From the NCBI GenBank assembly GCA_963791805.1, contig CAWBTU010000003.1:620001-684000 (forward strand): DNA of 64,000 nucleotides, given 5' to 3'. The stretch comes from JACMJL01 sp963791805. GTDB lineage: Bacteria; Bacillota; Clostridia; Clostridiales; Clostridiaceae. A program made the position numbers and the translations under genes. Below the pieces are notes generated by a model, which had not been told where the DNA came from, ran no database searches, and saw nothing but the letters and a program-made list of their open reading frames with translations. Shown here piece after piece: positions 8,842 to 17,035 of this stretch (its first letter is position 1; the number at the start of each line of letters is the position of its first letter).

Positions 8842-9213
8842 ATGAAAAAAATGATTATTTTTGATCCTGCAATGTGTTGTTCAACAGGTGTATGTGGACC
8901 TTCTGTAGATCCAGAATTACTACGAGTATCAACAGTTTTAAATAATTTAAAAAGCAATGGTGTATTTATTGAAAGAAATAATTTAACTAGTAACCCTCAA
9001 GCTTATGTTGATAATACTACTATTAATCAAATGCTTAATACTGATGGTGTGGAAATATTGCCAATAATTATGGTGGATGGTGAAGTGGTTAAAACTAAGG
9101 CATATCCTACAAATGCTGAATTTTGCAGTATGCTAAATATTCCAGAAAGTAATCTTAAAGCTAAAATTAAGATAAAAACTAAGAGCTGTGGATGTAATGA
9201 TGGTAACTGTTAA
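8842..9213 (+). CDS. arsD: ArsD arsenite metallochaperone
   Basis: A 123-residue ArsD with the essential vicinal and distal cysteines exactly at positions 12, 13 and 18 (CCSTGVC) and a Cys-rich C-terminus (SCGCNDGNC). ArsD binds As(III) with glutathione or cytosolic thiols and hands it to the ArsA ATPase. It starts 36 bases after arsR, behind GAGGAGAGG (8827-8835). All known functional residues are present, so this copy is likely the working chaperone. A diverged tandem copy follows. Confidence 0.95.
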   Translation: MKKMIIFDPAMCCSTGVCGPSVDPELLRVSTVLNNLKSNGVFIERNNLTSNPQAYVDNTTINQMLNTDGVEILPIIMVDGEVVKTKAYPTNAEFCSMLNIPESNLKAKIKIKTKSCGCNDGNC

Positions 9214-9290
9214 CTATTAGAATAAACTGCAAAAATAATAAATAGAATTGTAGCAGCAACAAATAATATTCAAAAATTAAGGAGATTTTT

Positions 9291-9668
9291 ATGAAAAAAA
9301 TGACTATTTTTGATCCAGCAATAGAATGTTCAACAGATATGAGTGGCCTTTCTCTAGATTTAGAACTACTCAGAGTAACCTCTGTTATATACAATTTAAA
9401 GAATAAGGGAGTAGTAGTTGACAGAAATGATTCAGCAAGTAACCCTGAAGCTTTTGTTGAAAATAATACCATTAATCAAATGATTAATAGTGGTGGCGTA
9501 GAAATCTTACCAATAACTATTGTAGATGGTAAGGTTGTTAAAACTAAACAATACCCAACAAATGCTGAATTTTGCAGTATGCTAGATATTTCAGCAGATT
9601 ATCTTAAATCTAAATCTAAAATTAAGGTTAAAACTAAGAGTCGTGGATGTAATGATGGTTGCTGTTAA
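9291..9668 (+). CDS. ArsD-like paralogue lacking two of three As-binding cysteines
   Basis: A 125-residue protein clearly duplicated from the preceding arsD (shared MKKM-IFDPA start, shared YPTNAEFCSML block and similar tail). Of the three arsenite cysteines only Cys13 remains: position 12 is Glu and position 18 is Ser. Its C-terminus reads RGCNDGCC, keeping a vicinal pair. The reading frame is intact and AAGGAGA (9279-9285) supports translation, so it is not a simple pseudogene. It may bind another ligand through the C-terminal pair, modulate ArsA or ArsD as a heterodimer partner, or be in early decay. Confidence 0.9.
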   Translation: MKKMTIFDPAIECSTDMSGLSLDLELLRVTSVIYNLKNKGVVVDRNDSASNPEAFVENNTINQMINSGGVEILPITIVDGKVVKTKQYPTNAEFCSMLDISADYLKSKSKIKVKTKSRGCNDGCC

Positions 9669-9692
9669 ATATTAGAATAAGGAGCAATAAGA

Positions 9693-11435
9693 ATGAGAAA
9701 ATTTAATCCAAAAGAAATAGAGTTAACTAAATATTTATTTTTCACAGGTAAAGGTGGAGTTGGTAAGACTTCAGCTGCTTGTGCTACTGCTATTACTTTA
9801 GCAGATCAAGGAAAGAAAATTATGCTTGTTAGTACAGATCCTGCATCTAATTTACAGGATGTATTTAATACAAAGCTTGATAATAAAGGTGTTGAAATAG
9901 AAGGTATACCGAATCTAGTTGTAGCCAATTTTGAACCAGAAGAAGCAGCTAGAGAATATAAAGAAAGTGTCGTAGGACCGTATAGAGGAAAACTTCCAGA
10001 GGTAGTTATTAGAAATATGGAGGAACAGCTTTCAGGTTCTTGTACTGTTGAAATTGCAGCTTTTAATGAGTTTACTACTTTTATTACTGATGAAAAGATT
10101 AGTGAGGAGTTTGACCATATAATTTTTGATACAGCACCTACAGGTCATACTCTTAGAATGCTTCAACTTCCATCTGCGTGGACTAATTTTATAAACGAAA
10201 GTACTCATGGAGCATCATGTCTAGGTCAGTTAGCAGGACTTGAAGATAAAAAGGAAATTTATAAGAATGCAGTAGAAACCCTAGGTGATAAGGATATGAC
10301 AACTTTAATTCTTGTTTCAAGACCAGAATTATCACCTTTAAAAGAAGCTGAAAGAGCATCAAAAGAGTTACAAGATATAGGGGTTAATAATCAAGTGCTT
10401 ATTATAAATGGAGTGCTTAAGAATTTTGATGATAGTTTATCAAGTGATATTTATAATAAACAGCAGAAATCACTTAATGATATTCCAGAAGGTTTAAAGA
10501 ATTTAGAGACTTTTGAAATTCCTTTAAGACCTTATAATGTAACTGGAATTGAAAACTTAAGAGCCTTTTTAACTACAGATAATATAAGTTATAGTGAAGA
10601 AAAATTAAATATAAATGAAATTCCAAAGTTAAAAGCCGTTATAGATGATATATATAATTCTAATAAAAAGGTTATATTTACAATGGGTAAAGGTGGAGTA
10701 GGTAAAACTACTATTGCGGCAGCCATTGCACTAGGCCTTGCGAAGAAGGGTAAGAAGGTTCATCTTACAACCACTGATCCTGCTGCTCATTTGAAATTTG
10801 TTTTAGATGAAAGTTTTGGAATTACCTTAAGCAATATAGATGAAAAGAAAGAACTAGAAAAATATCAAGAAGAAGTTTTAAGCAAAGCAAGGGAGACTAT
10901 GAGTGAGGAAGATCTTGAATATGTAGAAGAAGATTTAAGAAGTCCTTGTACTCAAGAAATTGCTGTATTTAGAGCCTTTGCTGAAATAGTAGAAAGATCT
11001 GAAAATGAAGTGGTTGTTATAGATACAGCGCCAACAGGACATACTCTGTTACTTTTAGAATCCACACAAAGCTATAATAAAGAAATTCAACGTTCACAAG
11101 GAGATATTCCAGAGTCAGTTAAAAAGCTTTTACCAACTCTTAAAAATATAGAGGAAACTGAAGTGATAATAGTAACTTTAGCTGAAACCACGCCTGTTTA
11201 CGAAGCTATGAGACTAGAAAAAGATTTAAAACGTGCTGGTATCAATAGTAAATGGTGGGTTATTAATTCAAGCCTTTATGCTACAAGTACTACGAATGAA
11301 ATTCTTAAGGCTAAAGCAAGTAATGAAGTAGTTTGGATTAATAAGGTTAATGAAATTTCTAATGGGAATTTTGCAGTTATAGAATGGAAAGCAGAAGAGG
11401 TAAAGGGAGAGAAGTTATTAGATTTACTAGATTAA
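9693..11435 (+). CDS. arsA: ArsA arsenite-stimulated ATPase (two-domain)
   Basis: A 580-residue ATPase made of two homologous halves. P-loops GKGGVGKT lie at residues 19-26 and 333-340, and DTAPTGHT signal sequences start at residues 146 and 444. Metal-site cysteines are present as Cys117, Cys176 and Cys419, matching the triad of the E. coli plasmid enzyme. ArsA energises an arsenite permease (ArsB or Acr3) at the membrane and receives As(III) from ArsD. It sits 24 bases after the second arsD and closes the operon. No permease gene is found here, so its partner must lie elsewhere or be missing. Confidence 0.95.
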   Translation: MRKFNPKEIELTKYLFFTGKGGVGKTSAACATAITLADQGKKIMLVSTDPASNLQDVFNTKLDNKGVEIEGIPNLVVANFEPEEAAREYKESVVGPYRGKLPEVVIRNMEEQLSGSCTVEIAAFNEFTTFITDEKISEEFDHIIFDTAPTGHTLRMLQLPSAWTNFINESTHGASCLGQLAGLEDKKEIYKNAVETLGDKDMTTLILVSRPELSPLKEAERASKELQDIGVNNQVLIINGVLKNFDDSLSSDIYNKQQKSLNDIPEGLKNLETFEIPLRPYNVTGIENLRAFLTTDNISYSEEKLNINEIPKLKAVIDDIYNSNKKVIFTMGKGGVGKTTIAAAIALGLAKKGKKVHLTTTDPAAHLKFVLDESFGITLSNIDEKKELEKYQEEVLSKARETMSEEDLEYVEEDLRSPCTQEIAVFRAFAEIVERSENEVVVIDTAPTGHTLLLLESTQSYNKEIQRSQGDIPESVKKLLPTLKNIEETEVIIVTLAETTPVYEAMRLEKDLKRAGINSKWWVINSSLYATSTTNEILKAKASNEVVWINKVNEISNGNFAVIEWKAEEVKGEKLLDLLD

Positions 11436-11481
11436 GAATGAAGCATACTATTATTGTATCTTAATAGAAAAGATATGAGTA

Positions 11482-11684
11482 AAGTAACAATATATTATTT
11501 TATGTTAAGAGAAAACTCACTGCACCAAGAAAGACTAAGCTGGGTAATTTGAAAATTGCTATCCACTCAAAACTCGCTTCACTCAAACATTTCGTGGACT
11601 TAACGCAATTTCCAAATTACCTAGCAAAGTCTTTCTAAGGTTCGCTCGAATAATCTCTACACATAAAATAATATAATGTTACTT
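11482..11684. repeat. palindromic element, copy A (203 bp)
   Basis: An imperfect palindrome with outer arms 11482-11505 and 11661-11684 complementary at 23 of 24 positions and inner arms near 11529-11558 and 11607-11636. It shares its central sequence with copies at 28684, 29741 and 31356, but its outer arms differ from theirs. It lies between arsA and arsC. It could be a non-autonomous mobile element or a structured RNA; no ORF is inside. Confidence 0.8.
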
Positions 11685-11803
11685 AATCGTTCATGTTTAT
11701 ATATTAAGGTTCACAAGAGTAAAACAACAATTTAATATTAAGTCACTATAAAAATACAGAGATTTTTAGTATGGACTAATTAGAATATAAGGAGCTGATA
11801 TAA

Positions 11804-12205
11804 ATGAAAAAAGTAGCATTTATTTGTGTGCACAATTCTTGTAGATCTCAGATGGCAGAAGCTTTAGCTAAATTATTTGCTAGTAATGTTTTTGAAGCTT
11901 ATTCAGCTGGTACAGAGCTAAGAGATACAATTAATCAAGATGCAGTTAGAATAATAAAAGACTTATATAATATTGATATGAACCTAACACATAAATCTAA
12001 ACTTTTAGAGGATATTCCTGAAGTTGATATTGCTGTGAAGATGGGATGTAATGTGGTTTGCCCTATTATATCTTCAAATTATGAGGAAGATTGGGGACTT
12101 GAAGATCCTACTGGAAAAAGTGATGAGGAATTTATAAGGGCAGCTAGAATTATTGAAGAAAAGGTTAAGAATTTGGCAGAGAGAATAAAAAATAGTGAAA
12201 TATAA
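11804..12205 (+). CDS. arsC: arsenate reductase, low-molecular-weight phosphatase type (ArsC)
   Basis: A 133-residue arsenate reductase of the thioredoxin-coupled class. The anion-binding loop C(x5)R is CVHNSCR (Cys8 to Arg14). The redox cysteines are Cys82 and Cys86 in MGCNVVCP, spaced by three residues rather than the six between Cys82 and Cys89 in the S. aureus pI258 enzyme. DPTGKSDEEF supplies the general-acid Asp. It reduces As(V) to As(III). It is separated from arsA by 368 bases that contain a palindromic repeat, so it is probably transcribed from its own promoter; GGAGCTG (11790-11796) is the ribosome site. Confidence 0.92.
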   Translation: MKKVAFICVHNSCRSQMAEALAKLFASNVFEAYSAGTELRDTINQDAVRIIKDLYNIDMNLTHKSKLLEDIPEVDIAVKMGCNVVCPIISSNYEEDWGLEDPTGKSDEEFIRAARIIEEKVKNLAERIKNSEI

Positions 12206-12271
12206 TTAGAAAAATCATATACTTAAAAAATTTCTAAGCTGAGATGTTTCCATAAAAATAATATTTGATAG

Positions 12272-12303
12272 AAAAAAAAGAACCGCTATTGGATGGCGGT
12301 TCT
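12272..12303. terminator. bidirectional terminator between arsC and acetate-transporter-like gene
   Basis: An 8-bp stem (AGAACCGC at 12279-12286 with GCGGTTCT at 12296-12303). An A-run on its left (12272-12278) becomes a U-run for minus-strand transcripts. It sits between two convergent genes and can serve both. Confidence 0.8.
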
Positions 12304-12340
12304 ATTTGCATATAAAAATACTAGATAAGTTCTTCTTTTA

Positions 12341-12964
12341 TTAGGTTACTTTTTTAAAAATTCCAAGTGGCTTTCCAACTGGTAAAAATACTCTACCAAA
12401 GTGAGGATTTAAAACTGTTGCTGCACATCCATAGAATGAAACCATAGAAATGCCAAACTCTGAATAAGCGGCAAGATGGTGGGTAGCATCTGTCATAAAT
12501 TCAAAAGTTGTAAGTGTTAATCCTATAAATAGAAAATCAATTAACACAAAAATAATTAATAATACCTTATTTGCTTCTGCTGCACCTAGAGTCATGAATA
12601 ATGAAAATATTAAATATCCTAGGAATGCAAAACCAAGTTGCTTTTTATCTACCCCTGCTGCAAGATTTGGTCCGAATACGCTAGCTTTAATCATCCAAGA
12701 GAATGCAACACCTAACCAAAAAAATGCGTAACCTCCAAAAGCTGTAGCACCAAAAGTGTTTTGTCTTTTAGAATCATTAATGCATGCAAACAATTGAGCA
12801 AAGCCACCTAGAAATATTGCCCAGGGAATAATAAATGCAGTACCACTAGTAATTCCAAGTTTTTCAGATGAAGCAACCAAAGTTACCATTGCCAGTCCAA
12901 ATAGTCCAATAGCTGACGGATCTGAATTTAGTATTTTTACATTTTGAGTCTCATTAGTGTTCAT
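12341..12964 (-). CDS. GPR1/FUN34/YaaH (SatP) family acetate transporter
   Basis: A 207-residue membrane protein with six hydrophobic helices. The N-terminal family motif appears as DPSAIGLFGLA (compare NPAPLGL), followed by GGYAFFWLGVAFSW and the conserved FEFMTDATH turn. Members carry acetate or succinate with protons across the cytoplasmic membrane. The ribosome site AAGGAGG is directly upstream (12971-12977 on the plus strand). It is divergent from the IS110 element and convergent with arsC; a link to arsenic handling is not supported by known biology. Confidence 0.87.
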   Translation of the reverse strand: MNTNETQNVKILNSDPSAIGLFGLAMVTLVASSEKLGITSGTAFIIPWAIFLGGFAQLFACINDSKRQNTFGATAFGGYAFFWLGVAFSWMIKASVFGPNLAAGVDKKQLGFAFLGYLIFSLFMTLGAAEANKVLLIIFVLIDFLFIGLTLTTFEFMTDATHHLAAYSEFGISMVSFYGCAATVLNPHFGRVFLPVGKPLGIFKKVT

Positions 12965-13068
12965 TAAATACCTCCTTGTATAATACAGTCATAACATTCA
13001 ATAGAAAACTGTCCGTATTTCTAACGAACATTACAACTCATTTCTTTTTTATTATTCATAAAAGCTTT

Positions 13069-13365
13069 ACCCGAAAGGGTGTGTTTCTAATCTAACTAAG
13101 TTTTCTATTTTCCCTTAAGGGAAACCAAATTAGTAAATATTGATGTATAATATCTCCTGAATAGAAGATAGATGGACTCCTCCTGGGAAGTGACTCTATC
13201 GAGTCATTATTACCCGTTAATTAGCGTATCATTCCATCAGTGAGAATTCTGTGTTTAGCTGGTTAGGTTTCCCTTTGGGAATTACCTGTGTCACAAACAA
13301 GGTTACAAAATTACTGATAGAAATGGAATATCTATTCTATCTCACAAACAAAGGAGATAATATAT
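13069..13365 (+). ncRNA. candidate IS110 bridge (seek) RNA region / IS left end
   Basis: About 300 bases upstream of the IS110 transposase carry several hairpins and no ORF: ACCCGAAAGGGT (13069-13080), TTTCCCTTAAGGGAAA (13109-13124), TGACTC/GAGTCA (13191-13206) and TTCCCTTTGGGAA (13269-13281). IS110-group elements are known to express a structured guide RNA from the non-coding end next to the transposase gene that pairs with donor and target DNA. Position and structure fit. The RNA ends and the guide loops were not determined. Confidence 0.55.
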
Positions 13366-14690
13366 ATGAGTAAATTCTTTTATAGACCAACAGTTGGGAT
13401 TGATGTATCTGCTGACTTCTCAGTAGTTGCTATGCTGACACCTGACGGTGAAATTCATAGAAAGCCTTTTAAGATAATGCATAATAGAAATGGTTTTGAT
13501 TACCTAGTAGATCAAATAAAAAAAGCGGAAGAAGAGTTTAACATGAAAACGGCAATTTTCATGGAATCTACTGGCGTATACCATCTCACTCTTTCCCACT
13601 TTCTTAAAGATACATTTGAAGTGTGTATCCTTAATCCACTCATTACTAATTGTAACAAGAATGGTGATATAAGAAAAGTGAAAAATGATAAAAAAGATGC
13701 ATTAACCATTGCTACTATAGGTAAATTTCAAAATGTTAAATATTCTTCTAATTTTGATGTTGAAATTTACACTTTAAAATCTCTTTGTAGAGATTATTAT
13801 AAATTTACTGATAGTAAATCTACATTTAAGAAAAAACTTTCTACTGATTTAAGAGTTATATTTCCTAGTTATAGTTCTGTTTTTTCAGATATTACTAGTA
13901 AAACATCAATTGCTATTTTGAAATCTTATTCTAGTCCTGAAGCAATTTTAAATGCTAATAGAGATGAGCTTATTACTCTCATTTCATGTAATTCAAGAAA
14001 AGGACAAGTACAGAGTGAAAAAACTTATAAAAAGCTAATTGATGCCGCTGAGGAAGCTGTTTACATTGGTATTAAGTCACCTAGTTTGTTTGTTAAAATT
14101 ATTAATACAATTGCTGTAATAGAGTCATTGCAAATCCAACTTGGAAATCTGTTAAATGAAATACATGTATTAATGCATAACAACAGAATTTCAGATGAAT
14201 TTAAGAAAAATGTGCAATTGCTCTATTCAATACCAGGTGTTGGTGAGTTAACTGCTATTACAATAATGAGTGAAATTGGCAATATTAAAGGTTTTATTAA
14301 GCCTAAGCACTTAGTTGCTTATTTTGGGTTAGATCCTTCTGTTAGCCAATCTGGTAAGTTTAAAAGTGACAAAAACACTATGTCTAAACGAGGTACCAGA
14401 ATAGGAAGAAGAGCCTTATACGCTGTCGCGTTAGCGTCCATACGTAAGAGTAGAAATGGTGAACCTATAAATAAAGTTCTCCTTAATTTCTATGATGAGA
14501 ATATGAAAGGTAAAAGTAAAAAAGTAGGCTTAGTAGCAGTAATGCATAAGCTAATAAACTACATATTCTCTGTTCTCAAAAACCAAAAAGAGTATGAACT
14601 ACGTGACCCCAAGATACACTCTAAAATGTATCTTAATAATCAATCTAAGCCTGCAGCCTAACGGCTAAAAAATCAGGAGTCAATTAAAGT
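13125..14690 (+). mobile_element. IS110-family insertion sequence (limits approximate)
   Basis: The element consists of the non-coding left end, the transposase gene and a short right end. IS110 elements usually lack terminal inverted repeats, and no clear target duplication was seen. GACTCCT (13175-13181) and its complement AGGAGTC (14675-14681) stand near the two sides but may be coincidental. Exact borders need comparison with an empty site. Confidence 0.6.
13366..14661 (+). CDS. IS110 family transposase (bridge-RNA recombinase)
   Basis: A 431-residue DEDD recombinase. The N-terminal RuvC-like domain has GIDVS (Asp14), MESTG (Glu) and KNDKKDA (paired Asp). The C-terminal Transposase_20 domain begins near residue 285 (LLYSIPGVGELTAITIMSEIG) and holds the catalytic serine region GLDPSVSQSGKF, then KRGTRIGRRALYAVA. 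Length and order match intact IS110 enzymes. A structured non-coding stretch lies upstream. The frame is uninterrupted, so the element may be active. GGAGATA (13352-13358) is the ribosome site. Confidence 0.93.
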   Translation: MSKFFYRPTVGIDVSADFSVVAMLTPDGEIHRKPFKIMHNRNGFDYLVDQIKKAEEEFNMKTAIFMESTGVYHLTLSHFLKDTFEVCILNPLITNCNKNGDIRKVKNDKKDALTIATIGKFQNVKYSSNFDVEIYTLKSLCRDYYKFTDSKSTFKKKLSTDLRVIFPSYSSVFSDITSKTSIAILKSYSSPEAILNANRDELITLISCNSRKGQVQSEKTYKKLIDAAEEAVYIGIKSPSLFVKIINTIAVIESLQIQLGNLLNEIHVLMHNNRISDEFKKNVQLLYSIPGVGELTAITIMSEIGNIKGFIKPKHLVAYFGLDPSVSQSGKFKSDKNTMSKRGTRIGRRALYAVALASIRKSRNGEPINKVLLNFYDENMKGKSKKVGLVAVMHKLINYIFSVLKNQKEYELRDPKIHSKMYLNNQSKPAA

Positions 14691-14766
14691 ATATTTATGA
14701 AAATTTAAAGAAAAATCATATATAAAACAGTTAATAAAAAATATAGATTAGGAAGTTGTATAAAGT

Positions 14767-14801
14767 AATTGAGTTAATATAGTTGACTCAGTTATTTTTT
14801 T
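14767..14801 (+). terminator. terminator resembling the one after the second arsR
   Basis: The stem AATTGAGT (14767-14774) pairs with ACTCAGTT (14786-14793) and is followed by a run of seven T. The stretch is closely similar to 18677-18711 downstream of the ArsR gene at 18319, although no arsR remains directly upstream here. It is probably a relic of a duplicated arsR cassette. Confidence 0.75.
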
Positions 14802-14863
14802 GCAATAAATCTAAATCATAAGGTCAGTATTTTAAATTTTTTTATTGAGAGTATTGGCATGTA

Positions 14864-14951
14864 TTGACAGTGATAAATATATATGATATATATAAATTAA
14901 TATTTATATAAGCGATTGTTTATATAAAGCGATGTTTATGTAATGCGATTT
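14864..14951 (+). promoter_or_regulatory. promoter with three tandem 16-bp operator-like repeats
   Basis: TTGACA (14864-14869), a 17-base spacer and TATATA (14887-14892). Just downstream are three head-to-tail 16-bp repeats: TTATATAAGCGATTGT (14904-14919), TTATATAAAGCGATGT (14920-14935) and TTATGTAATGCGATTT (14936-14951). The same TTATATAAGCGA unit follows the promoter at 17917. The placement suggests repressor binding, most likely by one of the island's ArsR proteins. Confidence 0.75.
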
Positions 14952-15069
14952 CAAAGCACTAAATTCTCAAGGCCGATAACAGAAGATAAAGGTCTAAGTA
15001 AGTAGGGATATTCTGCGGAAAAGAGTGTAATCTATGAAAAATAAATATTGAGAGGAGTATACTAAAATA

Positions 15070-16533
15070 ATGGGGATTTCAATGAAATCAGAATCAGTAT
15101 TGGATAGAAAGGTAAGAGTTATAAGCTCAAATCTTCAACTCAATAAGCCTTCTAATGAGGTCTTTCAGAATTTCCTTAGAAGATTTCCTAAGTATAAAAG
15201 CACCTACATTTTAGACGTTTTAAGAAAAACAGAATACGCTCGACTAGATAAACATAAACATATTTATTTGGACTATACAGGAGGAGCCATGTTTGCTTTG
15301 AGTCAAATTGAAAAGCATATGAGATTTCTCTCGGATTTTGTATTAGGTAACCCCCACTCTTCCAATCCATCCTCAAAACTAGCTACAGAGTTTGTTGAAG
15401 AAACAAGGAACTATATACTCAATTATTTCAATGCTAAGGATGATTACTACTGCATTTTTACGAAAAATGCAACGGAAGCTTATAAAATTATTGGAGAATC
15501 GTACCCTTTTGACCGAGACAGCCATCTGCTTCTCTCCATGGACAACCATAATTCGGTTAATGGTATACGAGAATATGCGAAAACCAAAGGTGCTACCTTT
15601 GAATATATTCCTTTATTAAAACCATCGCTATTTCTTGATGAGGATTTACTGTTTGCAAAATTAGAAAATTACCCTGAAAAAACAAACAAACTTTTTGCAT
15701 ATCCTGCGCAATCAAATGTTTCTGGGGTAAAGCACCCTCTGGAATATGTAACACTCGCAAAAAAACAGGGGTGGGATGTACTCCTAGATGTTGCTGCTTT
15801 CGTACCTACAAATCAACTTGATTTATCCGCTATCAATACTGATTTCGCAGCTGTATCATTTTATAAAATATTTGGTTATCCAACAGGAATAGGGTGTCTA
15901 TTTGTAAAAAAAGATAAGTTTTGTAAGTTACGTAAGCCTTGGTTTTCTGGAGGAACAATTACATTGTCTTCTGCAAATTATGATGGACACTTTCTAAAGG
16001 ATGCTCATGAGAGATTTGAAGACGGTACATTAAATTATCTGGATATCCCTGCGATTAAAGTTGGACTTGAGTTTATTAAAAATATTGGCATGGATAAGAT
16101 TAGTACAAGGGTACAATGCTTGACGCAGTGGCTATTACAAGAGCTGAGCTTACTTTGCCATTCAAATCAAAATAAGCTGATACACATTTTTGGTACAACC
16201 GATATGGAGAGACGAGGTGGAACCATCGCCATGAATTTCTTTGATAATGGTGGCTTTAATATTCCATTTTGGGAGATAGAAGAAAAAGCTAATAAACACA
16301 ATATTTCTTTACGTACAGGTTGTTTTTGCAATCCTGGTCAGGATGAAACAAATAATAATATAACCTACAGTGATCTAGAAAGCTATTTTACTGGAAAATT
16401 GCATGGTGATTATTTTGAAATGCTTGAATCAGTTAATAAATATCGTGGCTCTGTAAGAATTTCAGTAGGGAGTATTACAAATTTTAATGACGTTAATTCT
16501 TTTGTTCAATTTGCTAAGAGCTTCTTGAATTAA
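15070..16533 (+). CDS. class V aminotransferase related to the MoCo-sulfurase (MOCOS) N-domain
   Basis: A 487-residue PLP enzyme with cysteine-desulfurase ancestry. YLDYTGGAMF and GNPHSSNPSS open the fold, Lys266 in SFYKIFGYPTG is the expected Schiff-base lysine, and RTGCFCNPG (Cys418, Cys420) matches the persulfide-forming loop of molybdenum-cofactor sulfurases. The MOSC domain of eukaryotic MOCOS is absent. Such enzymes move sulfur, or possibly selenium, from cysteine to a cofactor or protein. First gene behind a promoter with three operator-like repeats, followed by a fossil arsR tail. The ATG at 15070 is used; an ATG at 15082 is an alternative. Confidence 0.85.
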   Translation: MGISMKSESVLDRKVRVISSNLQLNKPSNEVFQNFLRRFPKYKSTYILDVLRKTEYARLDKHKHIYLDYTGGAMFALSQIEKHMRFLSDFVLGNPHSSNPSSKLATEFVEETRNYILNYFNAKDDYYCIFTKNATEAYKIIGESYPFDRDSHLLLSMDNHNSVNGIREYAKTKGATFEYIPLLKPSLFLDEDLLFAKLENYPEKTNKLFAYPAQSNVSGVKHPLEYVTLAKKQGWDVLLDVAAFVPTNQLDLSAINTDFAAVSFYKIFGYPTGIGCLFVKKDKFCKLRKPWFSGGTITLSSANYDGHFLKDAHERFEDGTLNYLDIPAIKVGLEFIKNIGMDKISTRVQCLTQWLLQELSLLCHSNQNKLIHIFGTTDMERRGGTIAMNFFDNGGFNIPFWEIEEKANKHNISLRTGCFCNPGQDETNNNITYSDLESYFTGKLHGDYFEMLESVNKYRGSVRISVGSITNFNDVNSFVQFAKSFLN

Positions 16534-16537
16534 TTTG

Positions 16538-16585
16538 GATATATTTTCAGCTCCAGAATGCTGGAAGAAAAATTGTGGTAAATAA
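16538..16585 (+). pseudogene. fossil 3' end of an arsR-like gene
   Basis: Immediately after the aminotransferase stop, the codons for DIFSAPECWKKNCGK and a stop can be read. They match the tail of the ArsR protein encoded at 18319 (VFSAPACWKNTCGK) with similar nucleotides. No start or helix-turn-helix portion precedes them. This is a relic of a duplicated arsR partly replaced by the aminotransferase gene. Confidence 0.75.
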
Positions 16586-16603
16586 TTTTGGGAGGTTTCA
16601 GAA

Positions 16604-17008
16604 ATGATTAATTTAAAAGAATGTCAGTGTATTAATTCATACAAAGTGAATAAAAAGGAAGAAGATAAAGTAGATTGTATCCTGTCCAATTTAAAAGAGG
16701 AAGAAAAGCAAGTGCTTTTTAAAAGGATTATTTCAGACATGATGGGAGACAAAATGTCTAATATGAAGGAAATGTGCTCCAATATATGTAGTGGCATGCT
16801 TGAAAAAGATGAAAGTATAAGTAAATCAAATGACAGCTTATTTGAAACAGAAGAAATTAAAAATTTATTTATGGATTGGGTATGCCAAGTACAGGCAGAA
16901 ATAAAGGAATATACAAAAGATGGTTCCCACGATTTTAAAGAAATAGCGGATCACTTTAAAATATCAGAAGAAAGTGTTGCGTACTTTTTAAAAAGTATAA
17001 TGAAATAA
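16604..17008 (+). CDS. uncharacterised 134-residue protein of the redox island
   Basis: Not recognised. The protein is acidic and helical, with no membrane segment. It has two Cys clusters: CQC near the N-terminus (with a further Cys 18 residues on) and MCSNICSGM near residue 65. The C-terminal 30 residues (FKEIADHFKISEESVAYFLKSIMK) look like a helix-turn-helix or DNA-binding-like helical pair. The ribosome site GGGAGG (16590-16595) is good. It lies 21 bases before the activase gene, so the two are probably co-transcribed; a role in activation or regulation of that protein is possible but unproven. Confidence 0.7.
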   Translation: MINLKECQCINSYKVNKKEEDKVDCILSNLKEEEKQVLFKRIISDMMGDKMSNMKEMCSNICSGMLEKDESISKSNDSLFETEEIKNLFMDWVCQVQAEIKEYTKDGSHDFKEIADHFKISEESVAYFLKSIMK

Positions 17009-17035
17009 ATATTTAGTATTAGGTGGAGGATGAAA

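Noticed and set aside
12341..12964. Acetate-transporter-like gene as the missing arsenite pump
   Set aside because: Its motifs belong to the YaaH/SatP family, it is on the opposite strand, and a shared terminator separates it from arsC.
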